A stretch of DNA of 64,000 bases from Myxococcales bacterium (GTDB lineage Bacteria > Myxococcota_A > Polyangia > Nannocystales > Nannocystaceae), in contig JACKDW010000006.1 in the NCBI GenBank assembly GCA_020633295.1, positions 372,001 through 436,000 on the forward strand. Direction: 5' to 3'. Below the pieces are notes generated by a model. It saw only the letters and a list, made by a program, of their open reading frames with translations. It was not told the origin of the DNA and ran no database searches. The stretch's first letter is position 1, and each line of letters starts with the position of its first letter. Shown here piece by piece: positions 15,398 to 24,841 of this stretch. The position numbers and the translations under genes were made by a program.

Positions 15398-18358
15398 CTA
15401 TCCGGATGTCGGGCCGCCGCCGGTAAACACCGGTTCCATGCCACGCAGCGGGACAAAATCGCCTTGCTCGAGCGCGGGTGCTTCGGCCAGGAGGCGCTCG
15501 CGCGCGAACCGATGATCCGAGATCAATTCACCCACCAACGCGCGCGCGACTTCGCGCGGTCGCGCGCTCGCTACCCCTGGCTGCATCCGCAGGCGAAAGC
15601 GCAGACGTTGGGCTTCGTTGTCCAGCCACGCGTCGACGATGGAGGGACGAATATTGAAGGTGACCGGGCCGCTGGCCGGCGGCGCGGACCGTCCCCGCCC
15701 CTTGCGCTTCTTGGACCGCTTCGCCGGCCGTTCGACGAGCAGCTCGTCGGCCGCGAGCTGCTCGGCGAGCCGCGGGCCGACGCGCGCGAGCTGTTCACCG
15801 TCGAGCTGCACGCTGTAGTCGGCACCCGCCACGAGCGAGCCGGCCTTGCGTTCTCCCGGCGCGAGCACACGCAGCGTGACGATCTCGAGTCCGGGCGGGG
15901 CGACGCGGCGAAGCCGCGAGAGCAGCTCCTCGGCCTTGGCCTGTCGATGGGCGTCCGTCCAGGCGCCGGCCATGTCCTGCGCGGAGTCCGGGAGGATGAT
16001 GTCGAGATCGACGACCTCCTCGTGGGCCGCCATCCCGAGCGGCAGCGCCGGCCCGAGGCTCATGCGCGGGGTCGGGTTAAAGCCGCGCGTAAAGCCGATC
16101 TCGAGACCCGCGCGACGGAGCATCCGCGGGATTACGCGCACGAGGTCGAGATGGCCCATGAAGCACATGCTGCCGCGCTTGGCGAAGAACACGCGCACGC
16201 GGCTGAAGGGCGACTCGGCGTTCTCGCGCATCATGTGCCCGGCGTCGAGCTTGCTGGCGTTGAGCCGGCCCTTGATCGCGTCCGAGATCGCGTCCTGCTC
16301 GTCCGCGGCGGCGGCCTCCTCGCGCCGGCTCGTCAGGGCGGAAACGGGCACGATCGCCGGGGCTTCGCGCGCGAGCGCGCGCAGGGCGTCGATCCGCTCC
16401 GCGCGCATGTCGGACATATCGCAGGCGATCCCGCAGTCGTAGCAGACGAGCCGGCGCTCATCGGCCTCGGCGGCGGCCACCGTCTTGTTGTGAACCTGGG
16501 CGCCGAAGGGCTTGCCGCAGGGGGGCGACGCGCGCCCGCGCAGCGCCTTGCGGTACTCGCTGGCGAGGAAGCCGGGCTCGAGCCCGATGTCGATGTGATC
16601 CCAGGGCAAGCGGGCGTCGACCGGGATCGTCTGGGTGTACAGCGACGGCTCGATCCCGGCCTGCTCGAGCGCGGTGAGCCAGCGCTCGAACGAGAAGCAC
16701 TCGCGCCAGCCGTCGAAGCGCGCCCCGGCCCGGTAGGCGCGCTCGAGCGCCGCGCCCATGCGTCGATCGCCGCGGGCGAACAGGCACTCGAGCCAGCTCT
16801 CCTCGCGGTTGTGGGTCTTGAGGTTGACGCGCGCGCGCTTGGCCATCTCGCGCAGCACGCTGACCTTGCTGGCGAGCTCGGGCAGCCCGTCCATGGCCGC
16901 CCACTGAAACGGGGTGTGCGGCTTGGGCACGTGCTGCGAGACGCTGCAGGTGACCGAGGGCATCCGCGACAGCTTCAGCTCGCGCGCGAGCTCGCGGACG
17001 CGGCGACCGGTCTCGATGATCCCGGCGATGTCGGCCTCCGTCTCCGTCGGCAGGCCCATGATGAAGTACATCTTGATGCGGTCGTAGCCGCGCTCGAAGA
17101 TCCGCCGCGCCGAGCTCAGGATGTCCTCGTCGGAGACGTTCTTGTTGATGACGTCGCGCATCCGCTGGGTCCCGGCCTCGGGCGCGAAGGTCAGGCCGGT
17201 GATGCCGACGCTCTTGATCTCGTCGAGCAGCTCCTCGCCGAGCCCGTAGGCGCGCAGGCTCGCGACGCCGAGCTTGACCTTGCGCTTGCGCAGCTCGGGC
17301 GTGAGCGACTTGATGAGCGGATCGATGCAGGAGACGTCCGCGGTGCTGAGCGCGGTCAGGCTGGTCTCGGCGTAGCCCGCGTTGTCGACCCCCTCGAGGA
17401 TCGCGGCCTTGATCGCCTCCGGCGCGCGCTCGCGGACGGGGCGATAGATGATGCCCGCCTGGCAGAACCGGCAGCCCTCGGTGCAGCCGCGCGTGATCTC
17501 GACGGCCGCGCGCTCGAAGATCGCCTCGGCGTAGGGCACGGGGAACTGCGTCGGGAACGGGTACGCGTCGAGATCCCGCACCCACACGCGGCCGATTCGC
17601 GTGGGAGCGTCGGCCGCCTGCCCGTCCTCGCTGAGCCCCGCGACGTACTGCAGCCCGGAGCGCTCATCGAGGGCCACCCGGTAGAATTGCGGCACGTAGA
17701 CGCCCGGGAGGCGCGCGCACGCGGCCAGGATCTCGAGCCGCGGCCGGTCCTCGCGGCGCAGGCGACCGATGGTCCGCAGCAGCGTGGGCAGGACCTCCTC
17801 GGCCTCGCCAACCAGGAAGATGTCGATGAAGTCGGCGAGCGGCTCGGGGTGCGTGGCCGTGGGTCCGCCGGCGATGACGACCGGCTCGCGTCCGCGTCGC
17901 TCGCTCGCGCGCAGCGGGATCCCGCCCAGCTCGAGGTTGAGCAGCACGTTCGTGTAGCTCAGCTCGTACTGCAGGCTCACGCCGACCGCGTCGAACTCGC
18001 GCAGCGGCAGGTGATTCTCGAGGCTGACGAGCGGCAGATCGCGGGCGCGCAGCTCGGCCTCGAGGTCGCCCCAGGGGCTGAACGCGCGCTCGCAGGCGAG
18101 ATCCTCGGCCTGGTTGATCAGGTTGTAGATGATCTTGGTGCCGAGGTGGCTCATGCCGACCTCGTAGAGGTCCGGGAACGCGAGCACGAAGCGGCAGGTA
18201 AGCGGCGCGTCCAGGGGCTTGCGGATCTGCTGCTCTTCGCCCCCGAGGTAGCGCCCGGGTTTCTGCATACGCGCGAGGAACTCGGCGTAGGGGTGGCCCG
18301 CGTGGATGTCGCCGGCGGGCGGCTCCGCGCGGCTCTGGGCTGATCTGGCTCCCGACAT
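15398..18358 (-). CDS. Radical SAM protein (TIGR03960-type) fused to a DUF2344 (TIGR03936) domain
   Basis: 986-residue fusion. Residues ~1-200 resemble a B12-binding-like domain of the YgiQ/TIGR03960 kind (LAFPDLYEVGMSHLGTKIIY). The radical SAM core follows with C291-x3-C295-x2-C298 (CTEGCRFCQAGIIYRP) and the TIM-barrel motifs GVASLRAYG and PEAGTQRMRDVINKN. Near residue 640 a Cys-rich patch VCYDCGIACDMSD may bind zinc or iron-sulfur. From about residue 715, RVFFAKRGSMCFMGHLDLVR starts the DUF2344 domain. The fusion is known in several phyla, often near RNase G or ribosome-assembly genes, but the reaction is not established. ATG 18358 is the natural start. Confidence 0.88.
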   Translation of the reverse strand: MSGARSAQSRAEPPAGDIHAGHPYAEFLARMQKPGRYLGGEEQQIRKPLDAPLTCRFVLAFPDLYEVGMSHLGTKIIYNLINQAEDLACERAFSPWGDLEAELRARDLPLVSLENHLPLREFDAVGVSLQYELSYTNVLLNLELGGIPLRASERRGREPVVIAGGPTATHPEPLADFIDIFLVGEAEEVLPTLLRTIGRLRREDRPRLEILAACARLPGVYVPQFYRVALDERSGLQYVAGLSEDGQAADAPTRIGRVWVRDLDAYPFPTQFPVPYAEAIFERAAVEITRGCTEGCRFCQAGIIYRPVRERAPEAIKAAILEGVDNAGYAETSLTALSTADVSCIDPLIKSLTPELRKRKVKLGVASLRAYGLGEELLDEIKSVGITGLTFAPEAGTQRMRDVINKNVSDEDILSSARRIFERGYDRIKMYFIMGLPTETEADIAGIIETGRRVRELARELKLSRMPSVTCSVSQHVPKPHTPFQWAAMDGLPELASKVSVLREMAKRARVNLKTHNREESWLECLFARGDRRMGAALERAYRAGARFDGWRECFSFERWLTALEQAGIEPSLYTQTIPVDARLPWDHIDIGLEPGFLASEYRKALRGRASPPCGKPFGAQVHNKTVAAAEADERRLVCYDCGIACDMSDMRAERIDALRALAREAPAIVPVSALTSRREEAAAADEQDAISDAIKGRLNASKLDAGHMMRENAESPFSRVRVFFAKRGSMCFMGHLDLVRVIPRMLRRAGLEIGFTRGFNPTPRMSLGPALPLGMAAHEEVVDLDIILPDSAQDMAGAWTDAHRQAKAEELLSRLRRVAPPGLEIVTLRVLAPGERKAGSLVAGADYSVQLDGEQLARVGPRLAEQLAADELLVERPAKRSKKRKGRGRSAPPASGPVTFNIRPSIVDAWLDNEAQRLRFRLRMQPGVASARPREVARALVGELISDHRFARERLLAEAPALEQGDFVPLRGMEPVFTGGGPTSG

Positions 18359-18523
18359 GACGATGCGTCAGGTTGTGCCATACCCGCCCGGATCTGGCCA
18401 CGCTCGCCAGCGGCGCTGGGTCACACGGGCGGCCGGCCGGGCGGCCGCAACGCGGAGAGTCTCTGTCCACGACGCCTCGCGCAGCCCTTGCGCGGCTCCA
18501 GCCCGAGCTTATTGTGAACAGCG

Positions 18524-19504
18524 GTGAAGGACCTCTATCAATCGCTTGGCGTCAACCGCGACGCGTCGAAGACCGACATCAAGAAGGCCTTCCGCAAGCT
18601 CACGCAGCAGTTCCACCCCGACAAGAACCCCGGGGACGCGAAGGCCGAGGAGCGCTTCAAGGAGGTCTCCACGGCCTACGAGGTGCTCGGCGACGAGGAC
18701 AAGCGCAAGCTCTACGACGAGTTCGGCGAGATGAGCTTGACCCAGGGTTTCGACCCCGAGCGCGCGCGCGCGTACAAGCAGGCGCGCAGCGGGTTCGGCG
18801 GCCGCGGGGGCGCTGGCGGGTTCCCGGGCGGCAACTTCTCGAGCTTCGGCGACGCGCGCGGGACCAACTTCGACGACCTCCTCTCACAGCTGTTCGGCGG
18901 CGGGCAAGTGCGCGACGCCGACGACCTGCTCGGCAACGTGCGGGGCCGCCGGCGGCGAACCACCCACGACATCGAGGGCGAGATCACCGTGAGCTTCACG
19001 GACGCGCTGTTCGGGACCACCGTGCCGCTGCAGGTCACCTCGAGCGGCGGCGGCAGCAAGCGCACCCTCGACGTGCGCGTGCCCCAGGGGATGCGCGACG
19101 GCGGCAAGCTGCGCCTGCGCGGTCAGGGCGGCGGCGATCCGGCGGGCGACATCCTGCTGACCGTCAAGGTCCGCGGCCACCGCCTGCTGCGGCGCGAGGG
19201 CGACAACCTGCACATGGAGCTGCCCGTGACCGCGCTCGAGGCCTATCGCGGGGGCAAGATCGACGTGCCGACGCCGTGGGGCCCGGTCACGCTCAAGCTC
19301 CCGGCCGGGGCCCAGAGCGGGCAGCAGGTCCGGCTCAAGGGGCGCGGCGTCAAGCAGGCCCGCAAGCCCGACGGCGACCTGATGCTGACGCTCTCGGTCA
19401 AGCTCCCGGCCAAGGGCGACGAGCAGCTGCTCGCCGCGCTCGAGCGCCTGCAGCAGGATCAGGACCTGCGCGAGAACCTGGTCCTCGAGCAAGCTGAGAC
19501 GTAG
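18524..19504 (+). CDS. DnaJ-like co-chaperone without zinc finger (CbpA type)
   Basis: 326 residues from GTG 18524. The J domain (1-68) begins MKDLYQSLGVNRDASKTDIK and has the essential HPD at 31-33 (QQFHPDKNPG), which stimulates Hsp70 ATPase. A Gly/Phe-rich linker follows (about 87-125, GFGGRGGAGGFPGGNF), then the two beta-sandwich C-terminal substrate-binding domains (about 145-315), including LRLRGQGGGDPAGDILLTV and VRLKGRGVKQ. The four CxxCxGxG zinc repeats of true DnaJ are absent, which places it with CbpA/DnaJ class II. No dnaK or grpE is adjacent. The gap on its left (18359-18523) separates it from the divergent radical SAM gene and should carry both promoters. Confidence 0.92.
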   Translation: MKDLYQSLGVNRDASKTDIKKAFRKLTQQFHPDKNPGDAKAEERFKEVSTAYEVLGDEDKRKLYDEFGEMSLTQGFDPERARAYKQARSGFGGRGGAGGFPGGNFSSFGDARGTNFDDLLSQLFGGGQVRDADDLLGNVRGRRRRTTHDIEGEITVSFTDALFGTTVPLQVTSSGGGSKRTLDVRVPQGMRDGGKLRLRGQGGGDPAGDILLTVKVRGHRLLRREGDNLHMELPVTALEAYRGGKIDVPTPWGPVTLKLPAGAQSGQQVRLKGRGVKQARKPDGDLMLTLSVKLPAKGDEQLLAALERLQQDQDLRENLVLEQAET

Positions 19505-19750
19505 CGGGCCCGCGCGCCGGCACAGCGCGTCGTCGCGCGCGCGGCCCCGTCGCGCGCGCTCGGCTGGTGCTCCGCGCATGTCTCTTCGGACTCACGCGAG
19601 CGGTCGCCCCCTGCCCCGCGAGCGCGCGCGCGATCGAGCGCGCTCCCCGCGGTTCAAGGACCTGCGGCGCCGACGCGCGCGCGGCCGCCGTCACGCGCGG
19701 CGACCGCGGGCGCGCGTCGCGGGCGCGCGCCGGTGTGCTATTCCAGGGCC

Positions 19751-20728
19751 GTGACCGTCCGGCTCCCGATCGTCGACGGCGCCTCGGCGCCTGCACCCTC
19801 GTCCGACGCGCCTGCGGGCAAGCGTCGTCGCCGGCACCCGAGTTGGCTCAAGGTGCCGATGCCCGCCGGCGAGGGCTACCGCGACGTCCGTCGCATGGTC
19901 AAAGAGCTCGGGCTGCACACGGTCTGCCAGAGCGCGAGCTGCCCCAACATCGGCGAGTGCTGGAACAACCGCGCGCTGACGATCATGATCCTCGGCGAGA
20001 TCTGCACGCGCTCGTGTCGGTTCTGCGACGTCGCCACGGGTCGCCCGCTGCCCGTGGATGAGGACGAGCCGCGCCGCGTCGCCGAGATGCTCGCGGCCCT
20101 CGAGCTCAGCCACACCGTGATCACCTCGGTCGACCGCGATGACCTCGCGGACGGCGGCGCGCGCATCTGGGCCGAGACCCTGCGGGCCTGCCACGAGCTC
20201 GCGCCGCGCATGACCGTCGAGGTCCTCGTGCCCGACTTCAAGGGGGCGCTCGCGGACGTCGACACGGTGCTCGACGCCAACCCCGACGTGTTCGCCCACA
20301 ACCTCGAGACCGTCCCTCGCCTCAGCCGCCAGGTCCGCGTGCAGGCCCGCTACGATCGCTCCTTCGCGGTGCTGCGGCGCGCGCGAGAGCGGGGCGCGCT
20401 GACCAAGACGGGGCTGATGCTCGGGCTCGGGGAGGAGCTCCTGGAGGTCCGCGATGTCCTCGACCAGCTCGCCGAGCTCGGCTTGACGATCCTGACCCTT
20501 GGGCAATACCTCCAGCCGAGCAAGCGCCACCTCGAGATCGCGCGCTACGTCCACCCCGACGAGTTCGCGGCGCTGGCCGAGCACGCGCGCGCTCGCGGGA
20601 TCGCCCACGTCGAGAGCGGCCCGCTCGTGCGCAGCAGCTATCACGCCGAGGGCCAGGCCGAGCTGATCCACCGACTGCAGCGCGATCCCGGCCACGGGCG
20701 CGTGGGCTTCGCGTCGCTCGCCTCCTGA
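19751..20728 (+). CDS. lipA: Lipoyl synthase
   Basis: Radical SAM enzyme that inserts two sulfurs into protein-bound octanoyl groups to make lipoyl. About 325 residues from GTG 19751. The auxiliary cluster Cys set is C59, C64 and C70 (CQSASCPNIGEC), and the radical SAM set is C85, C89 and C92 (CTRSCRFCD). The C-terminal RSSY motif is present as VRSSYHAEGQ; its Ser is the auxiliary-cluster ligand. An alternative GTG at 19733 would add six residues. The likely client in this window is the E2 lipoyl domain at 1-1018. The 246 bp before the gene contain only GC-rich sequence with no recognisable gene. Confidence 0.96.
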   Translation: MTVRLPIVDGASAPAPSSDAPAGKRRRRHPSWLKVPMPAGEGYRDVRRMVKELGLHTVCQSASCPNIGECWNNRALTIMILGEICTRSCRFCDVATGRPLPVDEDEPRRVAEMLAALELSHTVITSVDRDDLADGGARIWAETLRACHELAPRMTVEVLVPDFKGALADVDTVLDANPDVFAHNLETVPRLSRQVRVQARYDRSFAVLRRARERGALTKTGLMLGLGEELLEVRDVLDQLAELGLTILTLGQYLQPSKRHLEIARYVHPDEFAALAEHARARGIAHVESGPLVRSSYHAEGQAELIHRLQRDPGHGRVGFASLAS

Positions 20729-20931
20729 GCCCGATCGCGCGCACGCGTGTTCGCGCCCACATGCGCGGACCGAGCGGGCGGTATACCGACGCATCGCACC
20801 GCGCATTCATAACAATCCTACGGTCCTGTGGGCTGAGATTGTGGGTGCCAGCTCGCTGAGGACATTCACGGGCTTGGGGGAATTGTTATCGGCGTTCTCG
20901 ACACGCAACCAGTGGAAGCTTCGAACCTCGG

Positions 20932-22707
20932 ATGGATCCGCACATGCTTGTACACGCCCGCCGCCCCTCCCCTGCGCTTTCCCTCTCCCCTGCGCTCGCG
21001 CTCCTGCTCTGCTTCGCCGCGCTGCCCGCGTGTGACGACGGCGGGCGCGACACCGCTGGCGACAGCGGCGACGGCATCAACGTCGGCGACAGCGGCGACA
21101 GCGGTGATGACAACATGGTCCCCGAGCCAGGCGACGACGGGGACCCCGGGGAGCCCGGAGACGACGGCGCGATCGACGAGCCGACCGAGACGCTCGACCA
21201 GATCTTCGCGGCGGCGAGCAAGGAGTTCGACGTCCCCGTCGAGATCCTCAAGGCCATCTCGCTGGTCGAGACGCAGTGGCAGATGGTCGACGGCGCCGCG
21301 GAGTTCGACGGGCAGGAGCCCGGCTACGGCGTCATGGCGCTGCGCGGCTACTGGCTCGAGGAGGGCTCGGCGCGCGCGGGCGTGACCCTCGAGGAGGCCA
21401 AGACGGACGCGCTCGCCAACGTCCGCTCGGCGGCCTCGCTGCTCTCGGCGCTCGCCGACCAGGAGGGCCTCAACGACCGCACGAACATCGCCGGCTGGGC
21501 GCCGATCGTCGCCATCATGAGCGGCATCGAGGACATCGACGCGCAGGCCAGCTACATCCACGACGAGGTCTACACCGCGCTCGCGGCCGGCTACGCGATC
21601 GAGAACGCGTCGCTCTCGCCCGTCGTCGCGCTGCCCGACTTCCAGTTCCCGCCCAAGCCCTCGGCCTCCCCCAACTACGCGGCCGCGGTCTGGCGCCCCT
21701 CGCCGAACTTCAGCTCGCGCCCCGGCGGCAGCATCGGCGAGCCGGCGATGGTCATCATCCACACCTGCGAGGGCTCGTACAGCGGCTGCTGGAGCTGGCT
21801 CGCCAACGGCGCGTCGGGCGTCAGCGCCCACTACGTCGTCAACAACACGGGCAGCGAGATCTCGCAGCTCGTCGACGAGAGCAAGAAGGCCTGGCACATC
21901 GCCGCCAAGTACAAGTGCAGCCTCAACAACAGCCTCGACTGCTGGCGCGACGGCTACAGCAACAACAACTTCACCATCGGCATCGAGCACGCCGGCTACG
22001 CGAACCAGAACTCCTGGGACAGCGGGCTGATCCAGGCGTCGGCGAAGCTGGTCTGCGACATCACCAAGGACCAGGGCATCCCGCGCGACAAGTACCACAT
22101 CGTCGGTCACGGCCAGCTGCAGCCGTACAACCGCGTCGACCCCGGCCCGAACTGGCCGTGGACGCAGTACCTCAACCTGGTCAAGAGCTACTGTGGTGAG
22201 GGACAGGCGCCGGATCCCGATCCGCAGCCCGATCCCGATCCGCAGCCCGATCCCGATCCCGATCCGCCGAACAACGGCGACCTCTCGATCATCATCGACA
22301 GCAACAACGCGAAGAACGGCGCCGACGCGGAGATCATCGTCTCGGGCAACTGGAACGCCGCGAACTCGACGCCGGGCTACTACAACACCGGCTACTGGTG
22401 GCAAAACACGGACTCGCGCTCCGACGCGGCGCGCTTCCGCTTCCACCTCGACCAGGCCGCGACGCTCAAGGTCGAGGGCTGGTGGACGGCCGGCACCAAC
22501 CGCTCGGACGCCGCGCCCTTCGTCATGTTCAACGCCGGCGGGACCAAGCTCGGGACCAAGTACGCGAACCAGCAGATCAACGGCAAGCAGTGGGTCGACC
22601 TGGGCACGTACAACTTCACGGCCGGCTGGAACGAGGTCGATCTCTCGATCTGGGCCGCGGCTGGCTCGGTCGTGATCGCGGACGCCGTCCGCGTGCGCAC
22701 GCCGTGA
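20932..22707 (+). CDS. N-acetylmuramoyl-L-alanine amidase lipoprotein with golvesin-like C-terminal domain
   Basis: 591 residues. The signal ends at lipobox C34 (FAALPACDDG) and an acidic spacer follows. Residues ~85-230 form a helical region (LDQIFAAASKEFDVPVEILK) that resembles lysozyme-like or repeat domains before amidases. An Amidase_2/PGRP fold spans about 255-425, with the zinc-ligand motifs VIIHTCEG and VGHGQLQPYNRVDPGPNWPW and the strand TIGIEHAG. It should cut the amide between MurNAc and the stem peptide. A repeat-encoded (Asp-Pro-x) linker leads to a golvesin/CBM-like domain (about 450-591, YYNTGYWWQNTDSRSDAARF). Start ATG 20932 or 20944. It overlaps the next gene by GTGA. Confidence 0.85.
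   Translation: MDPHMLVHARRPSPALSLSPALALLLCFAALPACDDGGRDTAGDSGDGINVGDSGDSGDDNMVPEPGDDGDPGEPGDDGAIDEPTETLDQIFAAASKEFDVPVEILKAISLVETQWQMVDGAAEFDGQEPGYGVMALRGYWLEEGSARAGVTLEEAKTDALANVRSAASLLSALADQEGLNDRTNIAGWAPIVAIMSGIEDIDAQASYIHDEVYTALAAGYAIENASLSPVVALPDFQFPPKPSASPNYAAAVWRPSPNFSSRPGGSIGEPAMVIIHTCEGSYSGCWSWLANGASGVSAHYVVNNTGSEISQLVDESKKAWHIAAKYKCSLNNSLDCWRDGYSNNNFTIGIEHAGYANQNSWDSGLIQASAKLVCDITKDQGIPRDKYHIVGHGQLQPYNRVDPGPNWPWTQYLNLVKSYCGEGQAPDPDPQPDPDPQPDPDPDPPNNGDLSIIIDSNNAKNGADAEIIVSGNWNAANSTPGYYNTGYWWQNTDSRSDAARFRFHLDQAATLKVEGWWTAGTNRSDAAPFVMFNAGGTKLGTKYANQQINGKQWVDLGTYNFTAGWNEVDLSIWAAAGSVVIADAVRVRTP
22213..22266 (+). repeat. 18-bp tandem repeat encoding an Asp-Pro-rich linker
   Basis: Two copies of an 18-bp unit (GATCCCGATCCGCAGCCC) followed by a variant copy lie in frame in the amidase gene and encode DPDPQP-type repeats between the catalytic and golvesin-like domains. 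Copy number could vary without changing the frame. Confidence 0.85.
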
Positions 22708-23870
22708 GACGCTCCCCGCGACTCGCTCGCAGCGCGTCGGCGATCCTCGCCGGCGCGTTGCTCGTTGGATGCCAGGGCGACGCGACGCCGCGTGAGGCCC
22801 CGGCGCCCGCGCCGGCGGCAGGCCCGGTGACCGAGACGCCGCGCGCCGCGACGGAGTCCCCTTGGTGCGGCGTGATCGCGTTCGTCTCCGAGCGCGACGG
22901 CAACCCGGAGATCTACGCGCTGCGGCCAGACGGCGCGCCCGCGCGGCTCACCGAGCATCCGGCCGGGGACTTCGTCACGCCGCTCGAGGCGCCGGTCGAC
23001 GGCGCGCGCGCGCTCGTGATGATCCGCGCCGAGGAGCTCCCGGGCGGCGCGCATCGCGAGCGCCTCGGGCTCCTGTCCCTCGAGGCTGGTGAACAGCCGC
23101 GCTTCATCGGTCCGCCGAGCGGCCGGCTGCGCAACCCGAGCGCCGGGCCGGGCGGCGCGTGGCTCGTGCTCGAGAGCGACGCCCACAGCTTTCGCGACCT
23201 GTACCGCGTCGAGCTGACGGGGGCCTCCGAGGGGCGCGCGCCGCTGCGGCTGACCGACAACCTCGAGGGCAACTTCGAACCTGCGGTCTCGCCCGACGGG
23301 CAGCGGATCGCGTTCGTCTCGAGCCGCGACGGCGACGCCGAGCTGTACCTCATGCAGGCCGACGGCTCGCGACCGCATCGCCTGACCAATAGGCCAGGTG
23401 ATGACACCGCGCCGAGCTGGTCTCCCGACGGGCGCGCGCTCGCGTTCACGCGCGCCGACGCGGACGGCTCGCGCGTGTTCCTGCTCGCCCTCGAGGGCGC
23501 GGACGTGGCCGGTGAGCCACGTCCGCTGCGGTCCAGCGCCCCCGCCCGCGGTGAGGATCGCGACGTCAGCTGGTCGCCCGACGGCGCCCGGATCGCGCTG
23601 AGCGAGGCGGCCCCGGGGCGCGCGGAGGTCGTCGTCTTCGACGTCGCGACCGGCGCCGCGCTGCGCCGCTCGGGCGCGCTCAAGATCGACGAGCAGCCGG
23701 CCTGGGCGCCGCGCGGCCCGTGGATCGCGTTCGTCTCCGATCGCGAGGGCGACGCCGAGCTGTTTCGCCTGAACGTTGAGACTGGCGAGATCGCGCGGCT
23801 GACCCGTTCGCCAGGCGCGGACTGGCTGCCGCGCTGGCTCCCGGGTCCCGACTGCGCGGCGCCGGCGTAG
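22704..23870 (+). CDS. TolB/PD40-type beta-propeller lipoprotein
   Basis: 388 residues from GTG 22704, which overlaps the stop of the amidase gene (GTGA), so translation is probably coupled. The signal MRRSPRLARSASAILAGALL ends in lipobox C23. The mature part has four to five PD40/WD40-like blades; the best are RIAFVSSRDGDAELYLMQAD, APSWSPDGRALAFTRA, DVSWSPDGARIALSE and PWIAFVSDREGDAELFRLN. These resemble the TolB propeller but without the TolB N-terminal domain. It may bind a protein or glycan partner in the envelope, perhaps with the amidase; the partner is unknown. Confidence 0.82.
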   Translation: MRRSPRLARSASAILAGALLVGCQGDATPREAPAPAPAAGPVTETPRAATESPWCGVIAFVSERDGNPEIYALRPDGAPARLTEHPAGDFVTPLEAPVDGARALVMIRAEELPGGAHRERLGLLSLEAGEQPRFIGPPSGRLRNPSAGPGGAWLVLESDAHSFRDLYRVELTGASEGRAPLRLTDNLEGNFEPAVSPDGQRIAFVSSRDGDAELYLMQADGSRPHRLTNRPGDDTAPSWSPDGRALAFTRADADGSRVFLLALEGADVAGEPRPLRSSAPARGEDRDVSWSPDGARIALSEAAPGRAEVVVFDVATGAALRRSGALKIDEQPAWAPRGPWIAFVSDREGDAELFRLNVETGEIARLTRSPGADWLPRWLPGPDCAAPA

Positions 23871-23936
23871 TCAAGCGCGCGCGTCCACGGGATACTGAGG
23901 CGCGCGCGTCATGCGAGCGCGCCGGGAGAGAGACGG

Positions 23937-24819
23937 ATGCGAAGCTCACGATCGATTGCTGGGGCCCTGATGACCACCGCCGCGACCATCGGGCTCGTCA
24001 CGCTGGGCGCCTGCGGGCAGCCCGCGGAGCGCGACGGTCACGGCGGCGACTACGGCCGGGCCTCGATGGGCGGCCCGGGGAGCGCGACAGGGCCCAAGGG
24101 AAAGGTCGCGGCCGAGCCGATCTCGTGGCTCGTGTCCTTCAACCGCCTGCACACGGCCGACAAGCTCGAGCAGGCGCTGAACAAGAAGCCCGGGCAATTC
24201 AGCTCCATCGACCTCGACAACGACGGCATCGTCGATCGCCTGACGGTCCGCAAGCTCGACCACGACGGCGGGCCCGCCTTCGAGCTGACCGCGCGCGCGA
24301 GCGGGGGCAAGCAGCAGGTGGTCTCGACGCTGCTGTTTGACGACTCGTGGGACTTCCTCGGCAGCTACAACGGCGCGATGCCCGGGGCGCCGCCGCTGCC
24401 TGCGGTCGCGGCCGCGCCAGCGGCCCCCCCCGCGGTCGCGGCCGCCCCGCCCCTGTCGCCGCCCCGCCCGCGGCTGCGGCCCGGCTGTCGCCGCGGCGCC
24501 GACGCTCGGGAGCAGCCGCGACCACTCGAAGGACCTCGCCATGGAGCCCATCTCGTGGCTCGTGCGCTTCAACAAGCTGCACAGCGCGTCGGCGATCGAG
24601 CAGGCGATCAACGGCACGCCCGGCCAGTTCAGCAAGGTCGACACCAACACCGACGGCACGCCGGACTACATCGCGGTGGCCGAGAAGTCGCGGGACGACG
24701 GCCGCGCCTTTGAGCTGCGCGCCAAGGCCGACAAGGGCGACGGCGTGGTCGTCGCGACCATGCTGTTCGACGACTCCTGGTCGCTCGTCGGCTGGTACAA
24801 CGGCGTCGCGCCGCGCTGA
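23937..24819 (+). pseudogene. Duplicated-domain lipoprotein interrupted by frameshifts in its Ala/Pro linker
   Basis: ATG 23937 (GGGAGAGAGACGG upstream) opens a lipoprotein, MRSSRSIAGALMTTAATIGL, with lipobox C26. A ~90-residue domain follows, from EPISWLVSFNRLHTADKLEQ to LLFDDSWDFLGSYNGAMP. A second copy, EPISWLVRFNKLHSASAIEQ to MLFDDSWSLVGWYNGVAP, lies at about 24541-24819 in a different frame. Between them the Ala/Pro/Val-rich coding pattern moves through all three frames (AAAPAAPPAVAAAP, then APVAAPPAAAA, then PAVAAAPTLGSS) within 24400-24520. Two single-base losses, or assembly errors in C-rich sequence, would join the copies into one protein of about 290 residues. Without repair, translation from 23937 ends at 24713 in nonsense. 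The domain itself is not recognised; LDNDGIVDRL resembles a calcium loop. Confidence 0.75.
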
Positions 24820-24841
24820 GGACGACCGAGGCCCGACGCGC

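Noticed and set aside
23937..24819. Programmed ribosomal frameshifting to join the two domain copies
   Set aside because: The coding pattern changes frame twice and no clear slippery heptamer with a downstream structure is visible. Mutation or sequence error is simpler.
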